Shown here: in pieces, positions 34,838-45,111 of the stretch | Layout of the letters: every line of letters starts with the position of its first letter | How positions within the stretch are numbered: position 1 is the stretch's first letter | NCBI GenBank assembly: GCA_022560025.1 | Contig: JAFISE010000024.1 | Span: 62,001-126,000 of the forward strand | Source of the DNA: Stagonosporopsis chrysanthemi | Taxonomy: Eukaryota > Ascomycota > Dothideomycetes > Pleosporales > Didymellaceae | DNA length: 64,000 bases | Direction: 5' to 3' | Position numbers and translations under genes: made by a program | Notes under the pieces: generated by a model | Told to the model about the DNA's origin: nothing | The model's input: the letters and a program-made list of their open reading frames with translations, nothing else | The model's database searches: none

Positions 34838-36328
34838 ATGGCTGCTCGTTCCCAACGGGGTCTTGACGACTCCTTCCTGATGTCACACCGGACCACAGGT
34901 GGAGCACATGCAGAACATACGACCCCTCAGCTGTCACCCACCCATTCACAGTTTGCTATGCACCCGCCTCTTCGCAACAGTCCCAGCAGAAGGACCACGA
35001 CTCACCTCACACTGTCCCTTCCACCTCTGCGTCAGCTTTCCAGTACACCACCAACACCTTCTGGCCGCAGACATGACAACCCATTGGGTGTTCAGTCCAT
35101 CTTGAACCCTCAAGCTGACCTGATCGAACAGCAACGAGGCTTGCGGCGCAGTGGGCTTCAAATGGATACTCCGTCTCCTATCGAGACGCAGCGTTCACAC
35201 AGCATCGCCTCAATAAGTCGGCCAGGAAGTGTAGACTCCTCTCAGGATGACCAGAAGTCTCAAAGGCTCTTCCCACCTCCGAGTCGGCCCTCTGGCAGGA
35301 ATTTACTAACACCCAAGTCGCCCAGTCTTCACAGGGCTAAGAGTTTCGGTGCTTTAGGCCGTCCCACGGGCACAATTGATGCTCACCAATCACCTTTTCT
35401 TAATGCAAGCGTACGTCCCTTGGATGGGACGCTTTCCCAGCCAGCGTTGCCCACTCCTCCTCCCGTCAGCAGAAACAGCTACTTTACACCATTGACCACA
35501 TCGGCCCTGATTTCGAACACAATGCGAGAGGAGACACGTCGGACTAGTACACACTTCTTGCCGTCTGGTAGTGCAAGCCCGATAACGCAGTATTCTCCCT
35601 ACAGTCAATCTGCGTCAATTGCTTCTGGACCCGAAAGCCATGGCCCGCAAGGTCCATTTGCCTCTACATCACATGATGTTCGTCACTTGGAGTCAGAACG
35701 TAGCATGATCCAGGTTGCCCCGAGCGGTCAAAGCAGCATACAATACATGACCATCAAGAGTCAACAGGGTCACAACGTGCAGATTCCAGTGGATGTCCAG
35801 GCTGCTTCAAAGGTTGCAGACGAGAAGAGGAAACGCAACGCGGGTGCGTCCGCCCGATTTCGAGCTCGTCGTAAAGAGAAAGAGCGCGAAGCCTCTATGA
35901 GCATTTCGAGACTGGAGCAACAGGTGCGCGATGCCCATGATAGAGCTGAGTTCTACCGTGGCGAAAGAGATTTCTTTAGGTCTATTGTATGTCAGCAGCC
36001 AGGCGCAGACAGACATTATCCACGACCTCAGTCTCCCACTGTACGACGTCTGTCGCCTGCGCCTTCACGAGCAGCTTCGACGCACGACGGCGGGTCTGAC
36101 GGATCCTATGGCGACTTCGAGGACGACAGCCGTGAAACGGACCGCAACGTGCGACGACGCACTGACAGCTACCAGCCAATGTCTGGCCATCCGGACACGA
36201 ATGTATCGTCCTTTGCCCCCCATGGCTATACTCCGTCGCTCAGCTCCTCATCCTACGGCCAAAGATATACTGCGGTTCCCCACGGACATCTACCCGCTTC
36301 ACAGCAGACTATGCTGGAGCAGCGGTAG
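34838..36328 (+). CDS. bZIP transcription factor
   Basis: A single exon of 496 residues. The N-terminal two thirds is Ser/Pro/Thr-rich and low-complexity. At about residues 328-360 a bZIP basic region reads EKRKRNAGASARFRARRKEK, matching the N-x7-R/K signature (NAGASARFR) of fungal Atf4/Zip-type basic regions. It is followed by a weak zipper (SISRLEQQVRDAHDRAEFY) with few leucines. The C-terminal tail is acidic and Ser-rich. Predicted role: nuclear dimeric DNA-binding regulator with unknown targets. The ATG at 34838 is preceded by an overlapping out-of-frame ATG at 34834 that could reduce initiation. No intron is needed. No ortholog name can be given safely. Confidence 0.88.
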   Translation: MAARSQRGLDDSFLMSHRTTGGAHAEHTTPQLSPTHSQFAMHPPLRNSPSRRTTTHLTLSLPPLRQLSSTPPTPSGRRHDNPLGVQSILNPQADLIEQQRGLRRSGLQMDTPSPIETQRSHSIASISRPGSVDSSQDDQKSQRLFPPPSRPSGRNLLTPKSPSLHRAKSFGALGRPTGTIDAHQSPFLNASVRPLDGTLSQPALPTPPPVSRNSYFTPLTTSALISNTMREETRRTSTHFLPSGSASPITQYSPYSQSASIASGPESHGPQGPFASTSHDVRHLESERSMIQVAPSGQSSIQYMTIKSQQGHNVQIPVDVQAASKVADEKRKRNAGASARFRARRKEKEREASMSISRLEQQVRDAHDRAEFYRGERDFFRSIVCQQPGADRHYPRPQSPTVRRLSPAPSRAASTHDGGSDGSYGDFEDDSRETDRNVRRRTDSYQPMSGHPDTNVSSFAPHGYTPSLSSSSYGQRYTAVPHGHLPASQQTMLEQR

Positions 36329-39300
36329 CGTCGTGATACCCTCGCTTAAGGGTTCATGATGCACGGTCCAGAGTTGTGCACCACCACTAGTGCACTCTTA
36401 CACAATAATTGTTTAATCATGCGGATCAGCTGCGTCGTATTGACCGTGCTGGCGCGTAATCTCTGTACACAAGATCAACACATGGCGCTGTCATATTGCT
36501 TCTGGAAAACAACCTGTCAACATTCGCGATACGTTCTGTTATATACCCTTTTTGAGCGCTAGATGCGTCATTCTTACGAGTCACTCTCATTTTGATCATA
36601 GACATTATTGCATCTTAGAAATTCATGTCTTTATCGACAAACTTTTCGTTGCCTGACTGTACTTTATTCCATGGCACCACTCAATACTTTCATCTCTCAC
36701 AACTATCATACGCAGTACGAATTCAAATCTCGATACCGTCACTCTCCCACAAAGCGATCTGACAGCGCGACTCTGCATCGTTACCGAAACGTCAGCTCAG
36801 AACTGATGCATCGGTCAATCACGGTAAACCTCCTGTTTTCGAATTACTGAGGCTGGCCAAATTTCTGTGTTCGGCTGCTCGACACTAGCAAATCGCACCA
36901 CTAGCTTTACAAGAATTGCCGCACGCACGGAACGTGCTTTGGACGAGTATGATCATACACAACGCGAAAGCGAGAGCTATGAATCGCACCGAGTTCCCGT
37001 TCGCTGAAGACCGACTGGAGGAGTAAACTGGGTCTTAGACTTTGTCTAGTTTGAGCCTACAGCATAGGCTGGTTCGCGAACTCCCCTGAGTACCTGATCA
37101 TCAATCATCTGCGCGATTTGCCGTATGTTCGGGCAATTGTGTTGATTGACCAGATCATTGTTGGTATTTTGGTTCTCCGCTAGTGAATCATCACCCTGGA
37201 GTCGCGGAAGTGGAAGGTGAAGCTAAGGGGAGCTATGTGGGCCCTCGAACCTTGCGAATTTGCCTAGCCAGCACGACTTGAACTAAATTCAGCCCGAAGA
37301 TATTCGCCATATGCATCCTTGCATATGTGCCTCGGCCTGAGGTCTACGCCTCAGTTGAACACGAATGTCATGTCAACGTTCATCTCGGCGCGCACCGACT
37401 CTTCGTTTTGAGTTCCGACGGCTGCGTACTGAGACAGTCCTGGCCTCACAACCGTAACGCCGACCTTACATCCTCAATCAACCCTTGGGCTTGGAAATGG
37501 TCTGACCTCTCAGATATTACTGCACCATTCGTCTCAGGCACCAACGACTGATGGACTTAGCACCATGCATTGCTCCATGGAACAACCTCCCAAACAACCC
37601 TTACAGTGTACTTCGTTCACGTGCGACAGCGACATCCTGATGGTCGTCCTTTGTGCATATTGGCACTCCACGATGCCATACAACCACGACTGATATGCGT
37701 CCACGTACGTGCCCTAACGTACGCTCGACCTCGTGGACACGCCCACAAGCCTTAGCATGACGCACATTTCACCCGGGTTCCGTTCCCAACAACAGGGTCA
37801 CTAGTAGTGGATCGGGGCTGTCCAAAGCCACTGAACCCTTACCCTGGGACTCATGGAAGCGTGCTGTGCATCTTTTGCACGCGGAGTCTTCTCCGGAACG
37901 GACCGATGGGCCAAGCTGCCTGAACCTAAAATGTCGTCTCATAAACTCAAACTTAAACTTCGCCAGCCGCCCCTTGTCTTGATGACCGCTCATGCTTGGT
38001 CTCCACCAGTAAGACATTTTCGAGCCATCTGAACGTCAGCAGCGACAGCGTCATAAAACCCAAAAGCAGCTTGTCATCCATGCGAATGGCGTCCACTCTA
38101 GATCGGCCAAATCTGGAGGTATTGTACATCATACGCCAAAGCGGTCCGAATTTTTTTGCAATACGAGCTCGCGTTGACCCCCTGCTAATATCGATCGTCC
38201 TAAATGCCGTAGTTCGAGTTTGGCACGCGTTTCCCCGGGCCGTAGTCTGTTTTGGCTCTTGCTTCCAAAATTCTCTGCGATACCCCAGATGGTCCGCCGT
38301 AGCTGTTTCACTAGCATCTTCAAGAAGCTTTGCTTCACCTGCCCAACTGGGCGAGCGACTCGTGCATTTACGGCGTGCCCGGCTCGCATCGACATGATTC
38401 GCTTTTTGTCTGAAGATTCTGACTTGCACAAAATGCGAGCCACTTCGGCCTGCATTCGAAGAATGACTTGCATTCGACCAAGTTCTGTGACTGGTATCAT
38501 GTGGATTCTGATCATGAGCCAGCGGATCGCACTGCACGCCAGTTAGATTACAAGTGAGAGGACTAGCAGGGGCATATGTTGGGCTGCCTCGTCGATGAAT
38601 GTACTGCGAGGGACGTTACAGAATGCTGGTATCGGTGCTTTGCACCTGAAATGGGAACTGAATATTGACGTCAAGGGAGTGAAAACAATCTTGGGCTACT
38701 CTAGAGAAAGGTTGTGGCGCAGGCTATGCTTGCGTGGTTGTGTAGTCAAACGTCAATACTGCCGCATCCCCGATGTAGGTCTACACCGCTTTTCCTTGAC
38801 CCACGTTCGCATTGCACTCTTGCTGGTCTTGGCTACACCCAAAGCTACCTTGGATCATACTCATCAGTAATCTACACAGGTTGATAGCTCTCTTGTGTCG
38901 TCAACGCGATGCGCATTTGCCGCACACTTAAGTACTAGGATCGCAATATAACAACAAAGCCGATTGAAGCGCGGACATGGGGATTAACTACCGAGCTGAA
39001 TGGTTCGCTTGCAAAGTCAAGGCACCCCCGCTCACTGCGTTGAACATGCAGTAGTACAGGGTCGGATGCTAAAGCCGTTGAATGGTATTTTCTGGCGGAT
39101 TCGGAACTCACCGATTCCCAGATTACCGGTACCTACTGGCATCTTAGCAATCTGAAGGTCCAGCTGACTGAGCATTAGTCCTTGCCGAGCACGAGGGCAA
39201 GTCGTGGCTCCCTTCGGCCCAGCTTCGGTAGGCACGGCCAATGCTGCTTCAAGTCCACAAATGATCTTCGTTTTCTGATGTGTTTTCTCAGACCGCAACA

Positions 39301-42300
39301 TCGCCCGGATCTCGAGTCACGGCCCGGGGAAGACATTCTCGCCCTTGCAGAGCAGGAGGTGAACCGGACGAATATTCGTACCATGCCGGTTTCGTTTCAA
39401 CACGTTGGTCTTCAGCTCACCGCATCTTCGTCTGGTCAGCGCGCAAAGCAGTCAGTAGATAGGTGTAAGTCCGTGTCCGCACGCGGTCTGCTGTTCTCTT
39501 CCCACTACTGCAACATCATGCATCAGCGCCTTTCTCCGCCTGCACGCAATGGTCCGTTGGCGCCCTGCCATCCACACACAACCCTACCTAATCAACAAAG
39601 TGGTCTAACCCGGCTTACTCGGTAGGCCCTGCGACCTGCACTTTGTCCAGCGTCCGCGGTACGGCATCGGCGCCACAAGCTCAATCCAGCACGAACACCG
39701 CTCCGCACGACCTGCACCCTGCCGCCGAAGAACCGCCTGATGCGAGCACCAAAATTGGAGGCATGCATACCACAGGGCCAACTTCGAATCCCGACTCACT
39801 TGTGGAACAGAGTCTGCTGCAGGAGTCAAGGATCGAGAAGAATTTCATTATCTGATTGAGCGGGAGGCAGCAGCGGTATCCTAGTCAGCACTTCTGCGCG
39901 TGATGATGGGGTACGTAGTCCGGACTGACGCCGCATGAGCCTACCGAGCCTTACGCAAGCCGTCACACGGGAGACCCGACGAGCATCGCAGCCGCGTGTT
40001 ACACAACAGTCTGGAGGCTGAGGGGTGCATGTTGAGGCCTGTCTCGAGCATTTTGTGTACCTGATGCAGGCGCACCTGCAGCCAGCGGTGCGTCACGGGT
40101 ATCAATCAAGGAACATGAGCATGTCTTGCTCGAGCCGCCATAAACGAGCTACAGCTCGGCACTTATCGTCAGATGTTGGAGTCTAGAGATCATCATCAAG
40201 CTCCATTACTTGCGGGGCATTCTAACCAAAGCACCCTGGCTTTTGACGACGCACTCGCTTAATTGGAGATAGATCTCTCATCACACCAAACGAGTAATTG
40301 AACCGAGAGCTCTCTCAGCTCTGGTGTGGTCAGGCTCGCGATACAGATCGGGACTCGACCATGTACGTAGCCGGTATTTGCAGGAGATGCTTGGCCTGAC
40401 CGGCAGTTCGGAAGGCGACCTGACACCGAGATTCCACTTAGATCCAACGGCACAGCATCACCACAGGGTGGGCTTCTGGTCGCCTCAGGCACTCAGTATC
40501 ATCAAACATCCAGATCACGTCTTCGCTGAGGTGAGCATATACAAATTGTACCTACAGTCAGTGACGCACAACTGAATCGCCATAGCACCATCATCCCGCC
40601 CGCCCCATTGGCGCCGCAGCTCCATAGATTACACAGACGACACATGACGTGTCTATGTATGTCAGCCAGAAAGGCAACTGCTAATCACTGAAACGAGAAG
40701 GGGGGTCCACGAGTGGAGCTAAGTCATGTAAGCGGCTACAAAGGATCGTGTCGAATGGGACTTACAACGTGTAGAGCAAACATCAGCAATACGTTGTAAG
40801 AGAGCCATGGCAAATAGTAACTCTAAAGCCAATCATCCCATATGACAGTCTGCAGTTGAATCGCTAAAGGCGCAGAAAGATCAGGAGGGCATGTCCCTCA
40901 TACCAATTCGCGTAAGAGATATGTCACAGCATACAGTAATCCCCCACGAGTTTGAGCTTTATCGGGTAGTGTCACGGAAGCACTCGAGGCGTCTGTTCCG
41001 TATCTGCACCGAAGGCGCTACGGAGCCACATCAACGCAATCCTTCCACATCACGCCAGACGTGGAGACCAGGAAAGATTCAAAATGACTGGCGAATGGAA
41101 GAGGCACTGTTAAATCCTTTGTGATATTTCACGCATACACGTGCAGTCTCAGCGGCACTCGTTCATTGGAATCCTATTACGAGTTATTCCATCATGAGTT
41201 GACCATTCAGACCGCCGAAGGAATGGCTCTGCCGCACACGCGCGCACACATGAAATTGTACAACGTCGCATCTTCGCTGCCTTGCGGAACAGTCTGCAAC
41301 GCCTTGCGGTGAAGCGTAGCAACAATCTTGCGGTCTTCTCCGTCATTTATTGCCTCATCTCAGCAGCGTTGAATGGCACGCAACTGGGTAAATGGCTAGC
41401 GTGTATACAGTCATGCTACGCAGCACGTCCTCAGCCCCGCACCTGGCTCTATATACAACGCCACCTAAGGGATCCCTACGCTGGGTTAATAGGGCATCTT
41501 CATATTCCTCTCAGCGCGGATGCTCCACTCGGCTACAGCACGCTCCACACCTGCATCTGCTCACCGGATCGGCAAGGGCGGGTAAGTAGCACCCCTACAC
41601 CCGCCCGAACGCGAGTGCGATGGGTACATTACCCTGCTCCTCGTGTGGAGCTCGCCTCACTGTGATCCACAGGGCTTTTCAAAGGAGTGTGCGCCGCGCC
41701 TTATCTACTCGCAGAGAACTTGTCGCGCAGCTGTGACGGTGCCCGCCCTTGCACCGTGCATGCATGCATCACGAAACAGGAACAAAGTACATTTGCGGGC
41801 AGCAAGGAACTTCCTTGCAGCATCGCATCCAGTCCAGATCTGGCGTTCGAGGCAGTGCTGTTAGGCCGCTTTTGACACGGCAGAAGGTATAGTTTGGAAG
41901 CAAGGAAGCAAGTGAATCGTGCCGACGGCTTCTAACGTCCGATGCATTTGAGACTTGATGGTGAGACGCATAGCCCCCGTCTGTGGTGGCGGATGTGTCT
42001 CCGTGTACATGTGATTGATCAGCGCGCGCGAACGGTGAGGACGCACACAAGCATGCAGCGTGCAGCCCCCGGGTGCAAGGTAGCGAGCGGACCGCATTCG
42101 AGTCTCGCCCGGCACTAAGAGCCATCCTCTTATTTCGCCTCACTGTCCTGTTCTCGCCAGATTGCCATGTCAGGGGTTCATAGGGTGGCAGGAGCACAAG
42201 CCGGGGTTACGATGATGGGTGCAAGGGTTTTGTACATGGCGGCTCACCGACTGCATCCCTTGGTCTGCGACACGGCAAGAGAAGTGGGAACAATACGCAT

Positions 42301-42803
42301 GTGAGTGCGGATGTAGATGCGGATGTGGACGTAGGACGTGGGATGTGGATGCCGAAGAATGTAGTGCATAATTCCTTGTTTTCGCCAAAGTGGGTTGACG
42401 ACATCCGCGTGGGCGCGGGACGGGGCGGCATGCCGTTGTCAGCGAACTATATCGGTGCGGACGGTGCGTCCCAGCCCGTCAGCGTCATCATCGGTGTGAC
42501 TTGCTTCTGCTTTGTCGTGCCAGCTTGACCTGTGCCAGCTCAATCTGTCAGAATCGCTCTGGTTAGGTTATTGGTGTACGCAAATCATCCGATCAGTGTT
42601 CCACTTCCAGGATTCGCTATTGATTCTGTGGTGCCCACGCGATCACACGTGGCTGCGCCCCGCGGCTCGTTCAGTGTGGGGGCCGCCAGCCCGATTGGGA
42701 CTCCACAAATCTGAACCCTGAAGGAAATCGATCACATGTGTGGTATCTTTGAGTGGGATGAGGACGATAGTTGAACTATGAATCGCTGGTCAAGTGCCTG
42801 TTC
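36329..42803. other. Gene-poor region (6.5 kb)
   Basis: This is the largest stretch without a recognised gene. Short ORFs occur on both strands. On the minus strand, 37953-38537 and 39032-39301 contain longer protein-like segments that cannot be joined into a gene and may be fossils. A GATGTGG-type imperfect repeat lies near 42300-42352. No transposon termini were seen. Confidence 0.5.
42300..42352 (+). repeat. Imperfect GATGYRGA-type short tandem repeat
   Basis: Repeated variants of GCGGATGTAGAT, GCGGATGTGGAC and GGGATGTGGATG lie in tandem. It is a short degenerate repeat in otherwise anonymous sequence. Confidence 0.6.
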
Positions 42804-43857
42804 TCACCCTCCACCAACGCCGAATCGAGCGCGCAGCGTGTTCAAACGGCGCAGTGTCTCCGGCATGTCGCCGCTCAGGCTACTTTCTGTGCGTGTCTGG
42901 CGGAACACTCGATAATTGTCGTTCTCGCGTAACATGGTGTCAATAACGCCAGCAGACAAGATGACGCACTGTCCAGAGGTAAGGACGTCCAGTGCATCGA
43001 CATGACCGGTTTCTTGCGTGGACTGCAGCAGTGAGTCTCCCTCGTTGGGATCAGCGCCGATGTCTGACAGCGTGTCGATCCGACGTAAGACACCACGCTC
43101 TTCATCATCGGCATCCTGTCCTCGGGAGGCATTCTCACTTGGAGCAGGTGTTGTACTGTCGCCTGCCGTGTCTGACGTGGCTGTATCTGCGCCGCTAGAT
43201 GACGGGGCCTCATCAGTGGTGATCTGCGCCAACTGTTTTTTCAAATCGCGACGCTTGACATGCGCTGATACCATGATCATCTGTAGCGCCAGGATGCACA
43301 AGTCCAGCCCTCCGAGCTTCCATTTACTGGTCGGCCCTTGCTGCCCAATGAAATCGATCATCAAGCCACCGTGCAAGTAGCCTCTTGTATCCTCCCCAGC
43401 AGACGGTGCAGGATAGAGCATGTGAAGGAAGAAGTTCAGGGCGAACAGCCCTGCTACTACAGGCAAGAACGGTCGAGGCTCGTCAGGTGGGCGTTGCATC
43501 GTGGGGTCCGAAACTGGCGTGAGCAAGCTACCATGGGCCAGCGAACGTACTGCAAACCAGAAGAACGAGCAGCTACACAGATATCAGCCCCGACGTCACA
43601 TGGGAGCGTGAAGGTACGGCGTACTCGAGGTTGTAGAGAGCGAGCAGCTCCATGTACACGACCAGATCCAGCTCACGTAGCAGGTCGCCCAGCATCCGGA
43701 TGCGCTTCCTTTTGGCATCCAACCGCCGCTCTTGAGCCTCTTTTGCACGCTCGCGCTCAACTTGCTCCAGGTCGAGGTATGCTACATGGTCGATGGCATC
43801 AGGAGAGCTACCATCAGGTCGCAATGCAGCTCGAGACGACTCGGCCTCATCGTTCAT
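42804..43857 (-). CDS. DUF1746 membrane protein, Dsc4-like (Dsc E3 ligase complex)
   Basis: Exons 43857-43625 and 43572-42804 (52-nt intron, GTACGC...TAG) encode 333 residues. A charged, coiled-coil-like N-terminus (LEQVERERAKEAQERRLDAK) leads to LGDLLRELDLVVYMELLALY, then NLDCSFFWFAVRSLAHG across the splice junction, which matches the start of the fungal DUF1746 domain. Hydrophobic helices follow (FLPVVAGLFALNFFLHMLYP and LGGLDLCILALQMIMVSAHV), then a disordered acidic C-terminus. DUF1746 proteins include Dsc4 of the fission-yeast Dsc Golgi E3 ubiquitin ligase, which acts in SREBP cleavage and membrane-protein quality control. That functional link is from family knowledge and not shown here. 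The start at 43857 is the first in-frame ATG. Confidence 0.8.
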
Positions 43858-44236
43858 GGCGCCGCAGGAGTTTGGCAGCTGTCGATGTAACACTCATGGA
43901 GGCGACGCTGTGGAGCGGCAGCGCTGTGTGTGTTGTTCGGTCTCCAGGCTGCTGATGATGTCGTAGGTCGGTTCTCGGCGTTATCATGGAAGCAGCAATC
44001 GGAGCTGGGACGGGCCGAATCTGGAAGTGGTGAGATAATCGATGAGCTCCGCGGCAGAGGCACGTCCAAATCGCCGCAACGCCGTGCTCACAGCTTTACA
44101 ACGCATATATCGGGTTCTGAATAGCTTCAATTTAAGAGCACGGTGTGATCAAGCCTAGATCAACCCTCTTTTCACCACCCAAATAGCTTGATTGACTACA
44201 CGCGACACCTCCGCCACCTCCGCACACTCTCCCACC
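43858..44236. promoter_or_regulatory. Divergent promoter region, Dsc4-like gene and rcf1
   Basis: Only 379 bases separate the start codons of the two divergent genes, so both promoters and 5' UTRs must fit here. A TC/CACC-rich leader precedes rcf1 (CACGCGACACCTCCGCCACC). No definite operator was identified. Confidence 0.55.
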
Positions 44237-44799
44237 ATGGCGGGCCCGCGCAACAGCTCCCCGCTACCTTCTTCCTTTGACGAGAATGCGTACGTTCTGC
44301 TCCCGCCGCAACATGTGCACGCAAATGATGGTTGTTGCTAATTGCAACCAGCGACTTTTACAACGAGAACACGCTCGACAAGATGTGGCGCCGCCTGCGC
44401 GAAGAGCCCCTCATCCCCTTTGGCTGCGGCCTGACCGTCTGGGCCATTGTCGGCGCGACGCGCTCGATGCGCAAAGGCGACCACAAAATGACGAACCTGT
44501 ATTTCCGCCGCCGTCTGTACGCGCAGGGATTCACCATCGCGGTGCTCGTCGCAGGCAACCTGTACTGGCAAAAGGACCGCGTGAAGAGGAAGGACTACGA
44601 GAAGCAGGTGGCGGAGAAGGAGCGGATGGAGAAGCGGGAGAGGTGGCTGCGCGAGCTGGAGGCGCGAGACGAGGAGGAGAAGGAGTGGAAGGATAAGATG
44701 TCCAAGAGGGCGAGGGGCGTGCAGGATGAGGTCAAGGGCGTTACACAGCAGGTTGCGGAGAAGACACAAGAGCTGAAGGATCAGGTTGTTGGAAAGTGA
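44237..44799 (+). CDS. rcf1: Respiratory supercomplex factor 1 (Rcf1, HIG1 domain)
   Basis: Exons 44237-44289 and 44352-44799 (62-nt intron) encode 166 residues. The HIG1 hypoxia-induced domain is clear: NENTLDKMWRRLREEPLIPF, a first membrane helix (GCGLTVWAIVGATRSM), a loop, and a second helix (GFTIAVLVAGNLYW). The loop has FRRRLYAQ, carrying the R-x-R-x3-Q part of the family's QRRQ motif; the first Gln position is Asn here. A long charged coiled-coil C-terminus follows (KRKDYEKQVAEKERMEKRER). Rcf1 sits in the mitochondrial inner membrane, associates with cytochrome bc1 and cytochrome c oxidase, and supports supercomplex formation and oxidase assembly. The length suits filamentous-fungal Rcf1. 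It is divergent from the Dsc4-like gene and convergent with mic60. Confidence 0.93.
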
Positions 44800-45111
44800 G
44801 AGATGGCGATGTGAACTGGGCGGGCAGGACCTGGACGTGGACATGCGCCGCAAGGGGACAAAGCGTGCTCACGACGTGTACTGAGGTTAACGCTGGCGTT
44901 CTGGAGATATCATGTGTTTGGATGTACATATTTCGCCGCTGTAAGAGTATGACTCAAAATTAGGCGTAAGAGGTATGAGGGCAAAATCACCACTGTTGAT
45001 TCACAAGCACGACATGAGATGTGTGAGACTAAGAAAAGGATACATTCACAGCAAAAGGATACATTCACAGTTCTATGACTACATTACAAGGGGCGCTCAG
45101 CAAACACACGC
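44800..45111. other. Short intergenic region between convergent rcf1 and mic60
   Basis: These 312 bases hold both 3' UTRs. They contain the 18-base tandem duplication at 45034-45070. The 3' UTRs of the two transcripts may overlap. Confidence 0.6.
45034..45070 (+). repeat. Tandem duplication of an 18-19 base unit
   Basis: AAAAGGATACATTCACAG occurs twice in direct tandem, separated by one base. It lies in the probable 3' UTR of mic60, only 40 bases past its stop codon, and looks like a recent local duplication. Confidence 0.95.

Noticed and set aside
39770..39810. TTCGAATCCC-like B-box suggestive of a tRNA gene
   Set aside because: No matching A-box or cloverleaf could be folded around it on either strand.
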